From the NCBI RefSeq assembly GCF_902833045.1, contig NZ_CADFDU010000006.1, forward strand, positions 310,001-374,000: a stretch of 64,000 bases of DNA, read 5' to 3'. The stretch's first letter is position 1, and every line of letters starts with the position of its first letter. The position numbers were made by a program, and so were the translations under genes. Origin of the DNA: Burkholderia sp. BCC0322. GTDB taxonomy: Bacteria; Pseudomonadota; Gammaproteobacteria; Burkholderiales; Burkholderiaceae. Positions 25,121 through 33,826 of this stretch are shown here, in pieces. The notes under the pieces were generated by a model. The model ran no database searches. It was not told the DNA's origin and saw nothing but the letters and a program-made list of their open reading frames with translations.

Positions 25121-25963
25121 TTATGCGTTGAAAGAGGTGATCGGATTCCCAAACTGATCCGACACTGTAGTTTTGAAGACAATCACCTGTGCGACGCCTT
25201 CCGTCTTAGTCGTCGAGAACTCGACGAAATAACGGAGGTCACGCCGGAAGAGGCGGGCCTTTTCTCCTAGATCCTGCTGTGGGCTGTCGTGGTAGACGAC
25301 CCGCGCAAACAGGCCGTCCGGCATGGCGATTCGCGTCATATCGGAAAGCTGGCCGTCTATGCAGTTGGCAATTGCGACCCGCTGTGCGTCGGTGCTGCAC
25401 CACAGAACGATCTGGAACAGGCGACGTTGCGTCCGGATGACCTTGACCGCAGTTCCAGTTCCGCCGACGCGAAGCGCGCCGATGCGCGCCCCGGCCGGAA
25501 TGGTGATCGCGGCACCGGAACTGGTTGTTCCCGGAACGGCGGCGGCGATGATCGTCGCGAGCGCTGTCGCGATCGTCGCGGGTGCGTCGGACGGCTGAAC
25601 CGCGTAGGTGTACGGCGACTGGTTGATGAAGATCGCGATGTTCTGCTGGCTGTAAGGCGTCGGGTTCGTTCCGCCAACCGTAACCACCTGACCGGACTGC
25701 GATAGCGTCAGAGTTGGAGCATTGTTGCTCTGCATCTGCCATCCCTGTTGCCACCGCGTCGTTTTCTGCTCGATACCGGTCGCGTATATAGACACGTTTG
25801 CGGAACCCGATTTCAAGTCGGCGTCGAGCACGGCGGTGGTCGGCCATCCGCATCCGACGCGCACATCGAACCCGACAGCAGAAGGGGTTCCCGTTCCATT
25901 CGGGTAAAGCCACGACGCGATCTGTCCGGCGAGCACGTTTTGAACGTCAGAAAGATCGGCCAT
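25121..25963 (-). CDS. Tail-end/connector region protein, 280 aa
   Basis: Begins MADLSDVQNVLAGQIASWLY. The middle is Ser/Thr-rich beta (V-V-T-V-G-G, Y-T-Y-A-V-Q-P-S-D-A) and the end is R-Y-F-V-E-F-S-T-T. It occupies the head-tail connector to sheath interval and may be a tail terminator or neck protein. The ATG at 25963 overlaps the upstream stop as TAATG. Confidence 0.65.
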   Translation of the reverse strand: MADLSDVQNVLAGQIASWLYPNGTGTPSAVGFDVRVGCGWPTTAVLDADLKSGSANVSIYATGIEQKTTRWQQGWQMQSNNAPTLTLSQSGQVVTVGGTNPTPYSQQNIAIFINQSPYTYAVQPSDAPATIATALATIIAAAVPGTTSSGAAITIPAGARIGALRVGGTGTAVKVIRTQRRLFQIVLWCSTDAQRVAIANCIDGQLSDMTRIAMPDGLFARVVYHDSPQQDLGEKARLFRRDLRYFVEFSTTKTEGVAQVIVFKTTVSDQFGNPITSFNA

Positions 25964-26610
25964 TACGTTTGACCCTGTTGCGCGGTGAGCCGCCATCCGA
26001 GATCGGTTAGCTCGGCGCTCGAAATGATGTAGCGACGCCCGATGTCGTCGGCGATGAGGTCACCCGACCGGAGCGTGACGCTCGGCGTGGACGGCAGAAG
26101 AATCGCCCACCATGCGTTACGAACGTCGCCCGGCAGAACGATTTCACCTTTCTCGCCCTTCGTGCCTTGCAGCACCGAAGCGGGCCATGTAGCCATCAAC
26201 GGAACTTCGTTCGCGGCCGTCGTGCCTTCGTAGCTCGACACTTGGCCGAACTGCGTTTGTTGCTGCGGGCGCGTGATGTTGAGCGTCCGATTGCACTCGA
26301 CGGCCAGGATCGGCAAGAGCGGCTGCATGGCGGCGATAAAATACGTGCGCTGCGGGCCGACGAGATAGTCGAAGACCTGCATCTGCGTGCCATCCGCGAG
26401 GCAATACCATGTCGGCTTTCCGTACTTGTTCGCCCGGCCGTACTTCATGTCTTCGGCGTTGAAGCTGGCGAGCAGTGCCGAGTTGAGCGGGGCGCCCTGC
26501 GTCGGGTTGTTCGAGCCGGTCGGCCGATACTGCGCGAAGGGCAACCCGACCCGGATAGCGGCTTTCCCGTATCCCTGATACACCTTGCGCTGAAGCGTGG
26601 CCCCGTCCAT
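25963..26610 (-). CDS. Neck/connector region protein, 215 aa
   Basis: Begins MDGATLQRKVYQGYGKAAIR and ends L-G-W-R-L-T-A-Q-Q-G-Q-T. It includes W-Y-C-L-A-D-G-T-Q-M-Q-V-F-D-Y-L and the strand-rich E-V-P-L-M-A-T-W-P. Not recognised by family. Its overlap with both neighbours and its place between capsid and sheath suggest a neck component. Confidence 0.65.
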   Translation of the reverse strand: MDGATLQRKVYQGYGKAAIRVGLPFAQYRPTGSNNPTQGAPLNSALLASFNAEDMKYGRANKYGKPTWYCLADGTQMQVFDYLVGPQRTYFIAAMQPLLPILAVECNRTLNITRPQQQTQFGQVSSYEGTTAANEVPLMATWPASVLQGTKGEKGEIVLPGDVRNAWWAILLPSTPSVTLRSGDLIADDIGRRYIISSAELTDLGWRLTAQQGQT

Positions 26611-26996
26611 CAGACCACCAGCGCAATTGATCCCGACGACCCGTCGACAAACGACGGGCCGGGCGGGATGCCGAAGAATCCGCAGAGGCGGCGGCGCCAC
26701 GAGTCGAATAGGCGATCTCGGTCGCGTTGCTCGTTCGGGTTGTGCTTCCACACTGCGGCCGTATCGGTGTCGAGGTTCGACGACGTGCCGGGAATCGCCT
26801 GTTCCAGCGTGTTTAGGTTCGCGAGGTACGTATTGATGACGACCGTTTCCTCGCCCTGAGCAAGGTTGTTCATACGAAACTCGAGAGTGCCGTACCACTG
26901 GAAGAAGCGGTAGCCGAACGCTTGAACAGGTTGGCCGCCGTACACGGGATAGCCACAAAAGCGCCGGATGTCGATCTTTTGGGCGTCCGTGAGCAT
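26610..26996 (-). CDS. Head completion / connector-like protein, 128 aa
   Basis: Begins MLTDAQKIDIRRFCGYPVYG, a helical opening typical of small head-tail connectors, with a later R-D-R-L-F-D-S-W-R-R-R-L-C helix. It overlaps both neighbours by one base. The assignment is by position and helical pattern. Confidence 0.65.
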   Translation of the reverse strand: MLTDAQKIDIRRFCGYPVYGGQPVQAFGYRFFQWYGTLEFRMNNLAQGEETVVINTYLANLNTLEQAIPGTSSNLDTDTAAVWKHNPNEQRDRDRLFDSWRRRLCGFFGIPPGPSFVDGSSGSIALVV

Positions 26997-27310
26997 TACT
27001 TCGCCTTCGCGGGCGCTTCGGGCTCGCCGTTGATGCCGAACAGGCGCGCACCGCGCTCGATCAGCAACTTGATTTCGCTTTCGACCGTGACGACTTCATG
27101 CTGAAGCCACACATGCGCCTCGCCTTCGTCGTCGATAAAGCCGTGCGGCGCGGCGAGCGTCACCGACTCGGGCAGATTCTTCGCGTCGGCGACGACGGTT
27201 TTTGTGGCCGTCTCGGCGTCGGTCTTCGCCTTCTTCGCCGTCGCCGTCGCCGCGGCCTTCGTAACCGCCTTGGTGGCCGCCGCGGTAGCGGCCTGAACTG
27301 CGTCCGTCAT
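26996..27310 (-). CDS. Hypothetical Ala/Lys/Thr-rich protein, 104 aa
   Basis: The first 45 residues are low-complexity Ala, Thr and Lys (A-A-T-A-A-A-T-K-A-V-T-K-A-A), then a folded part G-F-I-D-D-E-G-E-A-H-V-W-L-Q-H-E. It lies directly after the capsid gene. The basic tail could contact DNA or the capsid interior, but this is speculative. Confidence 0.65.
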   Translation of the reverse strand: MTDAVQAATAAATKAVTKAAATATAKKAKTDAETATKTVVADAKNLPESVTLAAPHGFIDDEGEAHVWLQHEVVTVESEIKLLIERGARLFGINGEPEAPAKAK

Positions 27311-27385
27311 GGGGATTCCTTCAAAATTTCGATCAGGGAGGGGCGCGACTACGGGCGCCCCTCAATCGCTACGCCCTCGGGGCGA

Positions 27386-28720
27386 TTACAGCGATTCGAG
27401 AACGACGGCGCGCTTGAAGTACGAGAGCGTCGCGGTCGGGATGATGAGTTGCGTCGCGGTGACATCGGTCGGCACGGCGAAACCGCCGATCCAGTACCAC
27501 GACTGCGCGATGATCTGTTGCAGGCGGTCGATCGGCTCACGAGTGACCATGCACACGCTGTCGACCATTTCGATCAGCGCGTTGTCTCCGCTAACGTCGC
27601 TGTATGCGATGCCGACGTAATCGCCTTCGATGATCGCGCCTTGACCGCACACAATCGCGCGGTGAACGGCGCCCGCGCCGATCGATGTTTGCTGCGGCGC
27701 TTCGTTCGTCGGGATGAAGCGCACGCCGAGCAGCTCGATGATCTGGCCGGTCTTGTACTCTTCGGAGCCGTACGCTCCGCGGTAGAGCAGTTTGAAATCG
27801 CCGTCCTTGAACAGGCCGAGCAGTTGGATGTCGTCGATGTAGCAGTTGTACAGGCCGCGCACGGCCGGGACGCCGTTACCGCGCAGCGTCGCGACAGCGG
27901 AAAGCACGGTTTGCATCGTCAGGTAGTCGCCCGCCTGGAGCGCCGCGGTCGTCGTGCGGCCGTTCGGGCGGTAGATCGTCGCGCCGGTCTGAGACAGGAC
28001 CGCGTTACCGGCCGTGCCGTCCGCAACGGTGACGTTGCCCGAGAACGTCAGCGTGCCCGAAATACCCTGCGGCGCGGTCGATACGTTCGTCACGTCGGCC
28101 GTCGCGCCGACCAGCGCATAGACGTTCGATCCTACCGTGACCTGCATCGTGTTCGAACCGTTCACCGGCACCATCGTGCCGTTGCCCGGCGTCAGGCCCG
28201 AGCCGTCGACGTAGACTTGCTGGAACCCGCGGATGTCGTCGACCGAAACCGTGGTGCCCGCCGATCCGAGCGTGGTTCGAACGCGGGTATTGCCACCGAG
28301 ATACGCGCCGTAGAGGGTGTTCCGCGCGATGCGGTCGAGCGATTGCGACGACTGCACGCCGTTCACCTTCGCATTCACGAGGAACTGGTTCGCGATGCCG
28401 ACGCCCTGCGTGACCATGTTCAGGTCGATCGTGTCGCCGTACATGTTGATGCCGAGCACGTATTGCTCGATCGTCCACTGCGACGGCGACATGCCGTTGT
28501 CGAGGTTCGTGTTCGTCGACGGGTTGAGGGGCGTCGTGGTCGGCGCCTTCAGGCCGTTGCGGGTCTTCGTGATCGTCTCGCCGACCTTGTTCGGGAAGTC
28601 TTCGCGATCGGCGATGTCACGGAAACCCAGGCGCGACCGCAGGCCGCTTTCGAACTCGCGAGCGAGGAAGCCTTGTTGAATCGCGGGTTGCAGTGCGGCC
28701 GGGAAATTTTGAATACCCAT
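27386..28720 (-). CDS. Major capsid protein, 444 aa
   Basis: The largest head gene after the scaffold. N terminus A-L-Q-P-A-I-Q-Q-G-F-L-A-R-E-F-E and the later F-L-V-N-A-K-V-N-G-V-Q-S and N-T-L-Y-G-A-Y-L-G-G segments resemble the N4-gp56/P22-type HK97-fold capsid proteins. An insertion of about 100 beta-rich residues lies in the middle. It is bounded by hairpins on both sides, consistent with special control of its high output. Confidence 0.85.
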   Translation of the reverse strand: MGIQNFPAALQPAIQQGFLAREFESGLRSRLGFRDIADREDFPNKVGETITKTRNGLKAPTTTPLNPSTNTNLDNGMSPSQWTIEQYVLGINMYGDTIDLNMVTQGVGIANQFLVNAKVNGVQSSQSLDRIARNTLYGAYLGGNTRVRTTLGSAGTTVSVDDIRGFQQVYVDGSGLTPGNGTMVPVNGSNTMQVTVGSNVYALVGATADVTNVSTAPQGISGTLTFSGNVTVADGTAGNAVLSQTGATIYRPNGRTTTAALQAGDYLTMQTVLSAVATLRGNGVPAVRGLYNCYIDDIQLLGLFKDGDFKLLYRGAYGSEEYKTGQIIELLGVRFIPTNEAPQQTSIGAGAVHRAIVCGQGAIIEGDYVGIAYSDVSGDNALIEMVDSVCMVTREPIDRLQQIIAQSWYWIGGFAVPTDVTATQLIIPTATLSYFKRAVVLESL

Positions 28721-28739
28721 TTTCTACCTTGGAAATGAA

Positions 28740-28765
28740 AATGCCCCGCTCGATGGCGGGGCATT
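28740..28765 (-). terminator. Intra-operon terminator hairpin between scaffold and capsid genes
   Basis: AATGCCCCGC and GGCGGGGCATT form the stem, followed by TTTC on the minus strand. No promoter fits between it and the capsid start, so capsid mRNA must read through it. Confidence 0.75.
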
Positions 28766-28801
28766 CAGGAAAGGGAAGGTGCTACAGGGGGAGGGATGCG
28801 A

Positions 28802-29392
28802 TCAGCGCTTGCGGGACGCGGCGACCATCTTGGCTTTTTCCGCCTCGTACTCGGCGGCCGACAGATTGCGCACGTCTTTCGGCGTGTTCTCAGCGGGCGG
28901 CGGCTTCTTTTCCGTCGACCCGGTGTTCTGTGCGCCGAACAGGTACGGCTTTGCCTTCTTCGCCGCCTCGAAGAGCGCGTCGACGCCTTCGAGTTCGCCT
29001 TTGTCGTTGAACTTCACCGACGACAGGTCGAGCAGGTCGAGCGCTTCCATGTCGACGAGCCCGGCTTTCACGGCGTGCGCCTTCAGCTCGGCGCGCATGA
29101 CGCGCTGATTGGCGCGCGTGTCGGCGTCGGTCAGGGCGGTTTTGTGCGCCGTCTCGCTGTCGGTGAGCTTCTTGCTCGCCTCGTTGAATTGGCCGTCGCG
29201 CTCCTGGAACTTCAGGCGCCACATCTTCGCCTCTTCGCGCAGTTCGCTGACGTACTCGCGCGTGAACGTGGCCCGCGCGTCCGGATTGGCGGGCGGGTTG
29301 CCACCACCGCCGCCGCCACCACCCGAATCTTCAACGGAGAAACGGAAGAAAGAACCGAACAGGAGGGCAGACAGGAGTTTCGTGATTCGCAT
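28802..29392 (-). CDS. Capsid scaffolding protein, 196 aa
   Basis: Helical, charged protein immediately before the capsid gene. An N-terminal run of Gly residues (about 8) is followed by E-Y-V-S-E-L-R-E-E-A-K-M-W-R-L-K-F, a long coiled coil, and a basic C terminus M-V-A-A-S-R-K-R suited to bind the capsid shell. It matches GP20-like scaffolds. Confidence 0.82.
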   Translation of the reverse strand: MRITKLLSALLFGSFFRFSVEDSGGGGGGGGNPPANPDARATFTREYVSELREEAKMWRLKFQERDGQFNEASKKLTDSETAHKTALTDADTRANQRVMRAELKAHAVKAGLVDMEALDLLDLSSVKFNDKGELEGVDALFEAAKKAKPYLFGAQNTGSTEKKPPPAENTPKDVRNLSAAEYEAEKAKMVAASRKR

Positions 29393-29412
29393 GGTGATTG
29401 CTCGCTACAGGG

Positions 29413-29679
29413 TTAGGAATTGAGGATCGATTGCGCCGTCTGCATGGCTTCTTGCCCCGCAGCGCCGCCGAGCACTTGCGCGTCGTGATCCGACAGGTTG
29501 ATGTGGATGCCAACGGACAGCACGCCGTTGATTGCGGCGTGCGTCGTCGCGCCGTGCGAGAAGAGCGTCACGACTCCGTTTTCGTCCTGCGTCAGCAGAA
29601 CAGCAGAGCGTGCCCCCAATCGTTCGGCCGCGTTTGCGGCCAGAGCCTTACCGATGTAGTGAGGCGTTGAGTCAGGCAT
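29413..29679 (-). CDS. Hypothetical protein, 88 aa
   Basis: Begins MPDSTPHYIGKALAANAAER, has Q-D-E-N-G-V-V-T-L-F-S-H-G, and ends A-M-Q-T-A-Q-S-I-L-N-S. It lies between portal and scaffold, a slot often filled by small head proteins. Its ATG overlaps a TGA that closes a short unexplained frame following the portal stop. Confidence 0.65.
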   Translation of the reverse strand: MPDSTPHYIGKALAANAAERLGARSAVLLTQDENGVVTLFSHGATTHAAINGVLSVGIHINLSDHDAQVLGGAAGQEAMQTAQSILNS

Positions 29680-29746
29680 CAGCCTTCCCCCTTGGTGATG
29701 TTGAAATGTCCCGGCAGGGCGCCGAGGTGATGCGCGGCATCGGCCG

Positions 29747-31228
29747 CTAGTCGCCCGTGTTATCCGGGACGGGTTTGGTTGCCTTGGCGAGCGTGATTTG
29801 CGCGTCCTGCGCCGCCTGCGCCTCGGCCTTGATCTTTCCGGTTTCCGCCGCGGTGTCTTCGATGTCGTACTCGTCGGCGATCGATTCCGTGGCGGTTTCC
29901 TTCGAGAGGATCCCGCCGCCCGTGAGAGCGGTTAGGGTGTTTGCTTCGTTCGTTTTGTCCGCCCAGGTAGGGGCGTACCACGGCGGCCACTTCAACGCGA
30001 TTTCCGGATCGACCGGAATCTTGCCGATGGGCTTGCCTTTTTTCGTCTTGAGTGCGTGCTTGTTCGATACCTGAACGATCATGTTCAGGATTTCGAGTAG
30101 CCCGCACTCGCCGTAGGAGATTCGCAGCTTGTCGGCGAGCCAGATAAGAGCCTGATTCATCAGTTCCATCGCTCGCCCAGACTGCGCCGCCGCGATCTTG
30201 TCGGCGTCCGACTTGTTGCCATGAATCGATTCAAGCGCGACTTGGCGCGAGAGCCGCACGTATTCTAGGATCGCCGTCGTGCTGTCGCCGCTCATTTCGA
30301 GCAGCTTCGCGTCGCCGTCCTTGTCGACGACGATCGCATTCCCGCCGCCCTTGACCATCGAGTTGCCGCCGCCGCTGGCCGGTTCCTTAATGAGCAGCGT
30401 CGGGTCGCTGGCATACTTCAGCCCGCGGCCGCCCTGCGAAAGGATGTAGTCGATTTCGATGTTGGTATCGATCGCGAGCTTGAACGTGCATTCGCCGTCG
30501 ATTCCGTTGCCGCCCGGAAGGTTCTTGATCCAGACCATCGGAACGAAACCGAGGTTGTGCGTTACGGTTCGCTTCTCGTCCTGGATCGGCTTGAAATCGG
30601 GATCCGCGCCCTGTACCGGCCACGGCATGTACCAGTTTTCCGCCCGCTGATCCCAATCGCGGCAAAACCAGAAATCTGCCGAAAGGTCGTCGTCACTGAT
30701 CGAGTAGCCAAGCACCTTCAGGGCGCTTCCCTTCGTCTTGTACTGCTCGACGACCGTCGCGAGCGTGTCGGGCTCGTCGGCCTTCCACTCGGGCGTGAGA
30801 TACGTCGTGCGCATCACGTCGAAGAAGATTCGCCCATTCAGGACACGCATGAGGATTGCGACCGATCCAACCGAGCCCTGCGTCGCGGCGTCGATCATGA
30901 TTTGGTTGAGGCGCGTTTCCTTGATGATCGTCGCAAGCTGCTGCGCGACATCGGGGTTTTCCTCGCACTTCGGCGTCGGAAAGTGCTCTTCCGAGAAGAG
31001 CAGGCCGACCGAATCGTCGACGACGGCTCGGCAGAGCGCATATCTGACGCTCGGGCGCCGATCTCGGAGTTTGATGTACTCGTTTGCGTCGGTTCGCTCG
31101 GTATGGAAGGAGTGTTGCAGAACGTCGTACAGCGTGCCGTCGAGCACGGCGTTGTAACACTGGTTTTCAAAGCTTCGCTGCGGCAAGTCCTTGTCTTGCT
31201 TGTGCTGCGATTTCAGGTCTAACCACAT
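29747..31228 (-). CDS. Portal protein, 493 aa
   Basis: The ring through which DNA enters the head. It directly follows the large terminase and has the length and pattern of SPP1 Gp6-like portals: N-E-Y-I-K-L-R-D-R-R-P-S, H-N-L-G-F-V-P-M-V-W, S-Q-G-G-R-G-L-K-Y and Q-S-G-R-A-M-E-L-M, with a helical Ala/Glu/Gln C terminus. The ATG at 31228 follows GAGG. Confidence 0.88.
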   Translation of the reverse strand: MWLDLKSQHKQDKDLPQRSFENQCYNAVLDGTLYDVLQHSFHTERTDANEYIKLRDRRPSVRYALCRAVVDDSVGLLFSEEHFPTPKCEENPDVAQQLATIIKETRLNQIMIDAATQGSVGSVAILMRVLNGRIFFDVMRTTYLTPEWKADEPDTLATVVEQYKTKGSALKVLGYSISDDDLSADFWFCRDWDQRAENWYMPWPVQGADPDFKPIQDEKRTVTHNLGFVPMVWIKNLPGGNGIDGECTFKLAIDTNIEIDYILSQGGRGLKYASDPTLLIKEPASGGGNSMVKGGGNAIVVDKDGDAKLLEMSGDSTTAILEYVRLSRQVALESIHGNKSDADKIAAAQSGRAMELMNQALIWLADKLRISYGECGLLEILNMIVQVSNKHALKTKKGKPIGKIPVDPEIALKWPPWYAPTWADKTNEANTLTALTGGGILSKETATESIADEYDIEDTAAETGKIKAEAQAAQDAQITLAKATKPVPDNTGD

Positions 31229-31297
31229 TGGCGCCTCATATGGAGCCCGTGGCGCCGCTCGTGCGGCGCCGGGCATGCTTGGGGATTGGCGAGGCCG

Positions 31298-32626
31298 TCA
31301 GCGGGCCATGTGCGGGCTATCTACGCGTTGCGCGGGGATCCAGATGTGTTTCGTGTACAGGTAGTAGCCGATCGAGTCGGGCATGTGATCCATGCCGCTT
31401 TCCTTGTCCGGCTGGTTCGTGTCTTCCTTGTAGGTCAGTTGCTCGAAGCACTCGATTACGTGCTCGCAGCTCGGGTCGACGAAATACCGCCGTTGCCCGT
31501 TGCCGTTCAGCAGCCAGCCGTTCACGAAGTTGATGCGATCCCGCACGAGCGGATGCGCGGTCATATGGATGACGCGCAGCCCCTTGTCGCGCAGGATCAG
31601 GATGTCGGTTTTCCCCTGGGCGCTCGTCTTCTGCTGCGTGCCCGCTGGATCCGGATAGACGGTGATGTGCGAAACGTCGCGCTTCGTCGGGTCGAAACTT
31701 GCTTTTCCGTACCGCGACACAATCTCGTCGGCCATTTCGTGCGTGTTGCTCGTCTTGAGCACGATCTCGCCGACGCACCATATGTCGCCGTTCGGCTGTT
31801 CCTGGTGCACGCTGGCCGACATCGGATTAACGTTGAAATCCATCCCGATATGGAGCGGCAGCGCCGGGTTGTACGGGCATCGCTTGACGTTCAGCGCGCG
31901 ATCAAAGCACAGGTACACCGTGCCCGTGTTCAGGTTGACGAAGTGGCCGTTCAGGTACGCTTCGATCAACTGCGGCGGGTAGCTGGCGCGCAGCGAATCG
32001 ACGTAATCCTCGGGAAGGAACGGATTCGATAGCGTCGGCGCCTGGATCATGACGTAGCCCTTGGCTTCTGCTTTGGCCCGATCCTTCGCCCATGTCTCGT
32101 ACACGAATGAGAAGCCTTCCGGCGTCGTGTACGCGCTGACCCGGTTGAACGGCTTGAAATGCACGTCGCGCACGCGCTTCGGCACCTGTCGATTCCGCGC
32201 GATGATCTTGCGCCACGCGTGATACGCCATTTTCTTTTTCAGCGTATCGATTTCGTCGACGTGAGCCCGGTACGTCTCATAGCCGACGATGCGTTCAGGG
32301 TTCTGCATCGAGCGCAGCACGAAGTCACCGATCCCGCCCGACGACGTGTAGATGATGTTTTCGGTCTTGTTGTACTTGTACCGAATCCCCATCGTGGACA
32401 GCTTTCCCTCCATCCGAGGGGCCATAATCAGGCGAATAAGGTCGTGCGTCGGCTCGTACAGGCCGATCAACGTATCGCTTGATGTCTGAGCGTCCCGGAT
32501 GGCGCAATTCGCCATCGTTTCGGACTTGCCAACGCCGAACCCGCCGACGAAGGCGGGGTATTTGGCGGTGAGCTGGAAAAATTCTGCCTGGGGCTCGGTC
32601 ATTGTCGATCGGACAATGCGCCCCAT
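31298..32626 (-). CDS. Terminase large subunit
   Basis: A 442-residue packaging motor and nuclease. Walker A G-G-F-G-V-G-K-S-E-T near residue 28, a Walker B-like A-H-V-D-E-I-D near 120, and the RNase H-like nuclease first Asp in H-I-G-M-D-F-N-V-N-P near 265. It follows the small terminase by three bases. Confidence 0.94.
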   Translation of the reverse strand: MGRIVRSTMTEPQAEFFQLTAKYPAFVGGFGVGKSETMANCAIRDAQTSSDTLIGLYEPTHDLIRLIMAPRMEGKLSTMGIRYKYNKTENIIYTSSGGIGDFVLRSMQNPERIVGYETYRAHVDEIDTLKKKMAYHAWRKIIARNRQVPKRVRDVHFKPFNRVSAYTTPEGFSFVYETWAKDRAKAEAKGYVMIQAPTLSNPFLPEDYVDSLRASYPPQLIEAYLNGHFVNLNTGTVYLCFDRALNVKRCPYNPALPLHIGMDFNVNPMSASVHQEQPNGDIWCVGEIVLKTSNTHEMADEIVSRYGKASFDPTKRDVSHITVYPDPAGTQQKTSAQGKTDILILRDKGLRVIHMTAHPLVRDRINFVNGWLLNGNGQRRYFVDPSCEHVIECFEQLTYKEDTNQPDKESGMDHMPDSIGYYLYTKHIWIPAQRVDSPHMAR

Positions 32627-32629
32627 CGG

Positions 32630-33184
32630 CTATCCCTTTTTCGCTGGCACGATCGTGATTTCCCATTTCGGCGCATCGTCGCCGTCCGGGTCGTCGTTCT
32701 CGCGCCGTTTCACTTCCGCTTCGAGCAGTTCCGCGCGCGTCTTTTCGAGCATCGCGATACGGGCCGTTAGCCGGTCGATATGGCCGTTGTAGTCGACGCG
32801 CTCGTAGACGCCTTCGGGCCCGGCCGTGAACTCGGTTGCCTGTTTGTCGACGTACTTCTGCATTTCGAGCCCGAGAGCTGCGCTGGGGGCGTCGGTGTCG
32901 CCGTCACGCGCCCGGTTCTGCGCTTCGAGCGTGTTGTGAAGCTGCATGCGCACGATCGCGATTTCGTGATCGAGTGAGCCCAAAGCGGTAGCAACCGAGT
33001 CGTATATCTCCCGGTCTTCTTCCCGTATCACGCGGCTGTAAATGCCGTGCTTCAGGCTGTTTTTGTTGCCTTTCGGTGCGCCTGTACTGGCGCCGCCATG
33101 CAGGCGGCACCGCTTTTTCCCGGCTAGGGCGGGCCGCTGGCAGGGCGCACCGCTGCGAGTCTTAGCCCCGCAGATATGCGGCAT
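32630..33184 (-). CDS. Terminase small subunit-like protein with HGG zinc motif
   Basis: A 184-residue protein. The first 35 residues are C-G-A-K-T-R-S-G-A-P-C, then R-C-R-L-H-G-G-A-S-T-G, the HGGXST pattern common in proteins just before phage large terminases. The rest is helical. It starts the late operon and is divergent from the early gene at 33282. Confidence 0.8.
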   Translation of the reverse strand: MPHICGAKTRSGAPCQRPALAGKKRCRLHGGASTGAPKGNKNSLKHGIYSRVIREEDREIYDSVATALGSLDHEIAIVRMQLHNTLEAQNRARDGDTDAPSAALGLEMQKYVDKQATEFTAGPEGVYERVDYNGHIDRLTARIAMLEKTRAELLEAEVKRRENDDPDGDDAPKWEITIVPAKKG

Positions 33185-33209
33185 GTGCGGATCCTCATGA
33201 AAATTGTTC

Positions 33210-33240
33210 TTGCGCGAATGCTACCGACGAGATAGCATTT
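33210..33240 (+). promoter_or_regulatory. Early promoter-operator copy 1
   Basis: -35 TTGCGC (33210-33215), 17 bp, -10 TAGCAT (33233-33238). Embedded inverted repeat ATGCTACC, 5 bp, GATAGCAT at 33218-33238. It faces the gene at 33282 and sits in the divergent gap before the late operon. Confidence 0.75.
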
Positions 33241-33281
33241 AATCCGGCAGTATCGACAGACACCTACCGGAGGAAATCAGG

Positions 33282-33653
33282 ATGAAACCGTTTGATCTGG
33301 AAGCAGCGAAGCGCGGCGAGCCGATCGTCACGAGAGATGGGCGCAGCGTGGCTTTCGTGGCGCACGACCCGAATTTCTCGGAAACGCATCGGGTGATTAC
33401 TCGCGTCGAAGGAACCACTGCGCCGCGCTGCTATTTCGAATCCGGCGCGTACTTCAAAGAAGGCCCCGACGACCTCGACCTGTTCATGGCTCCGCGCAAG
33501 CGCACGGTGTACGTGAACATCTACGACCAAGCGAACCCGCTTGGCAAATCGCAGGGGAATTTCGCGGTGTGGCATGACAATGAAGCCGCCGCACGCAGGC
33601 ATTCGGACGAATCCGCGGTTGCAACCGCAGTCCCCGTCGAAATCGAGGTCTGA
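33282..33653 (+). CDS. Hypothetical early protein, 123 aa
   Basis: Begins MKPFDLEAAKRGEPIVTRDG after GGAGG. Similar short proteins with this opening occur in other Burkholderia phages (recollection); function unknown. It is the first gene of a plus-strand early unit controlled by promoter-operator copy 1. Confidence 0.75.
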   Translation: MKPFDLEAAKRGEPIVTRDGRSVAFVAHDPNFSETHRVITRVEGTTAPRCYFESGAYFKEGPDDLDLFMAPRKRTVYVNIYDQANPLGKSQGNFAVWHDNEAAARRHSDESAVATAVPVEIEV

Positions 33654-33655
33654 CC

Positions 33656-33826
33656 ATGTACCCGCGATCCCAACTGAAGAAGTGGTACGTGTACTGCGGA
33701 GACGTGCTCGTAGAAGTGGTCAAGGCAATCACCGAGCGCGGCGCGATCGAGGCGGCGAGCGCACTGTCGGGCCGCTCTGCGTCGACGCTGTTCGCGCAGA
33801 CGACCGTACGGGAGCGTCGAGCATGA
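33656..33826 (+). CDS. Small hypothetical protein, 56 aa
   Basis: Begins MYPRSQLKKWYVYCGDVLVE and ends T-T-V-R-E-R-R-A. Two bases after the preceding stop, and its own stop overlaps the next start (ATGA), so it is clearly inside the operon. Function unknown. Confidence 0.65.
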   Translation: MYPRSQLKKWYVYCGDVLVEVVKAITERGAIEAASALSGRSASTLFAQTTVRERRA

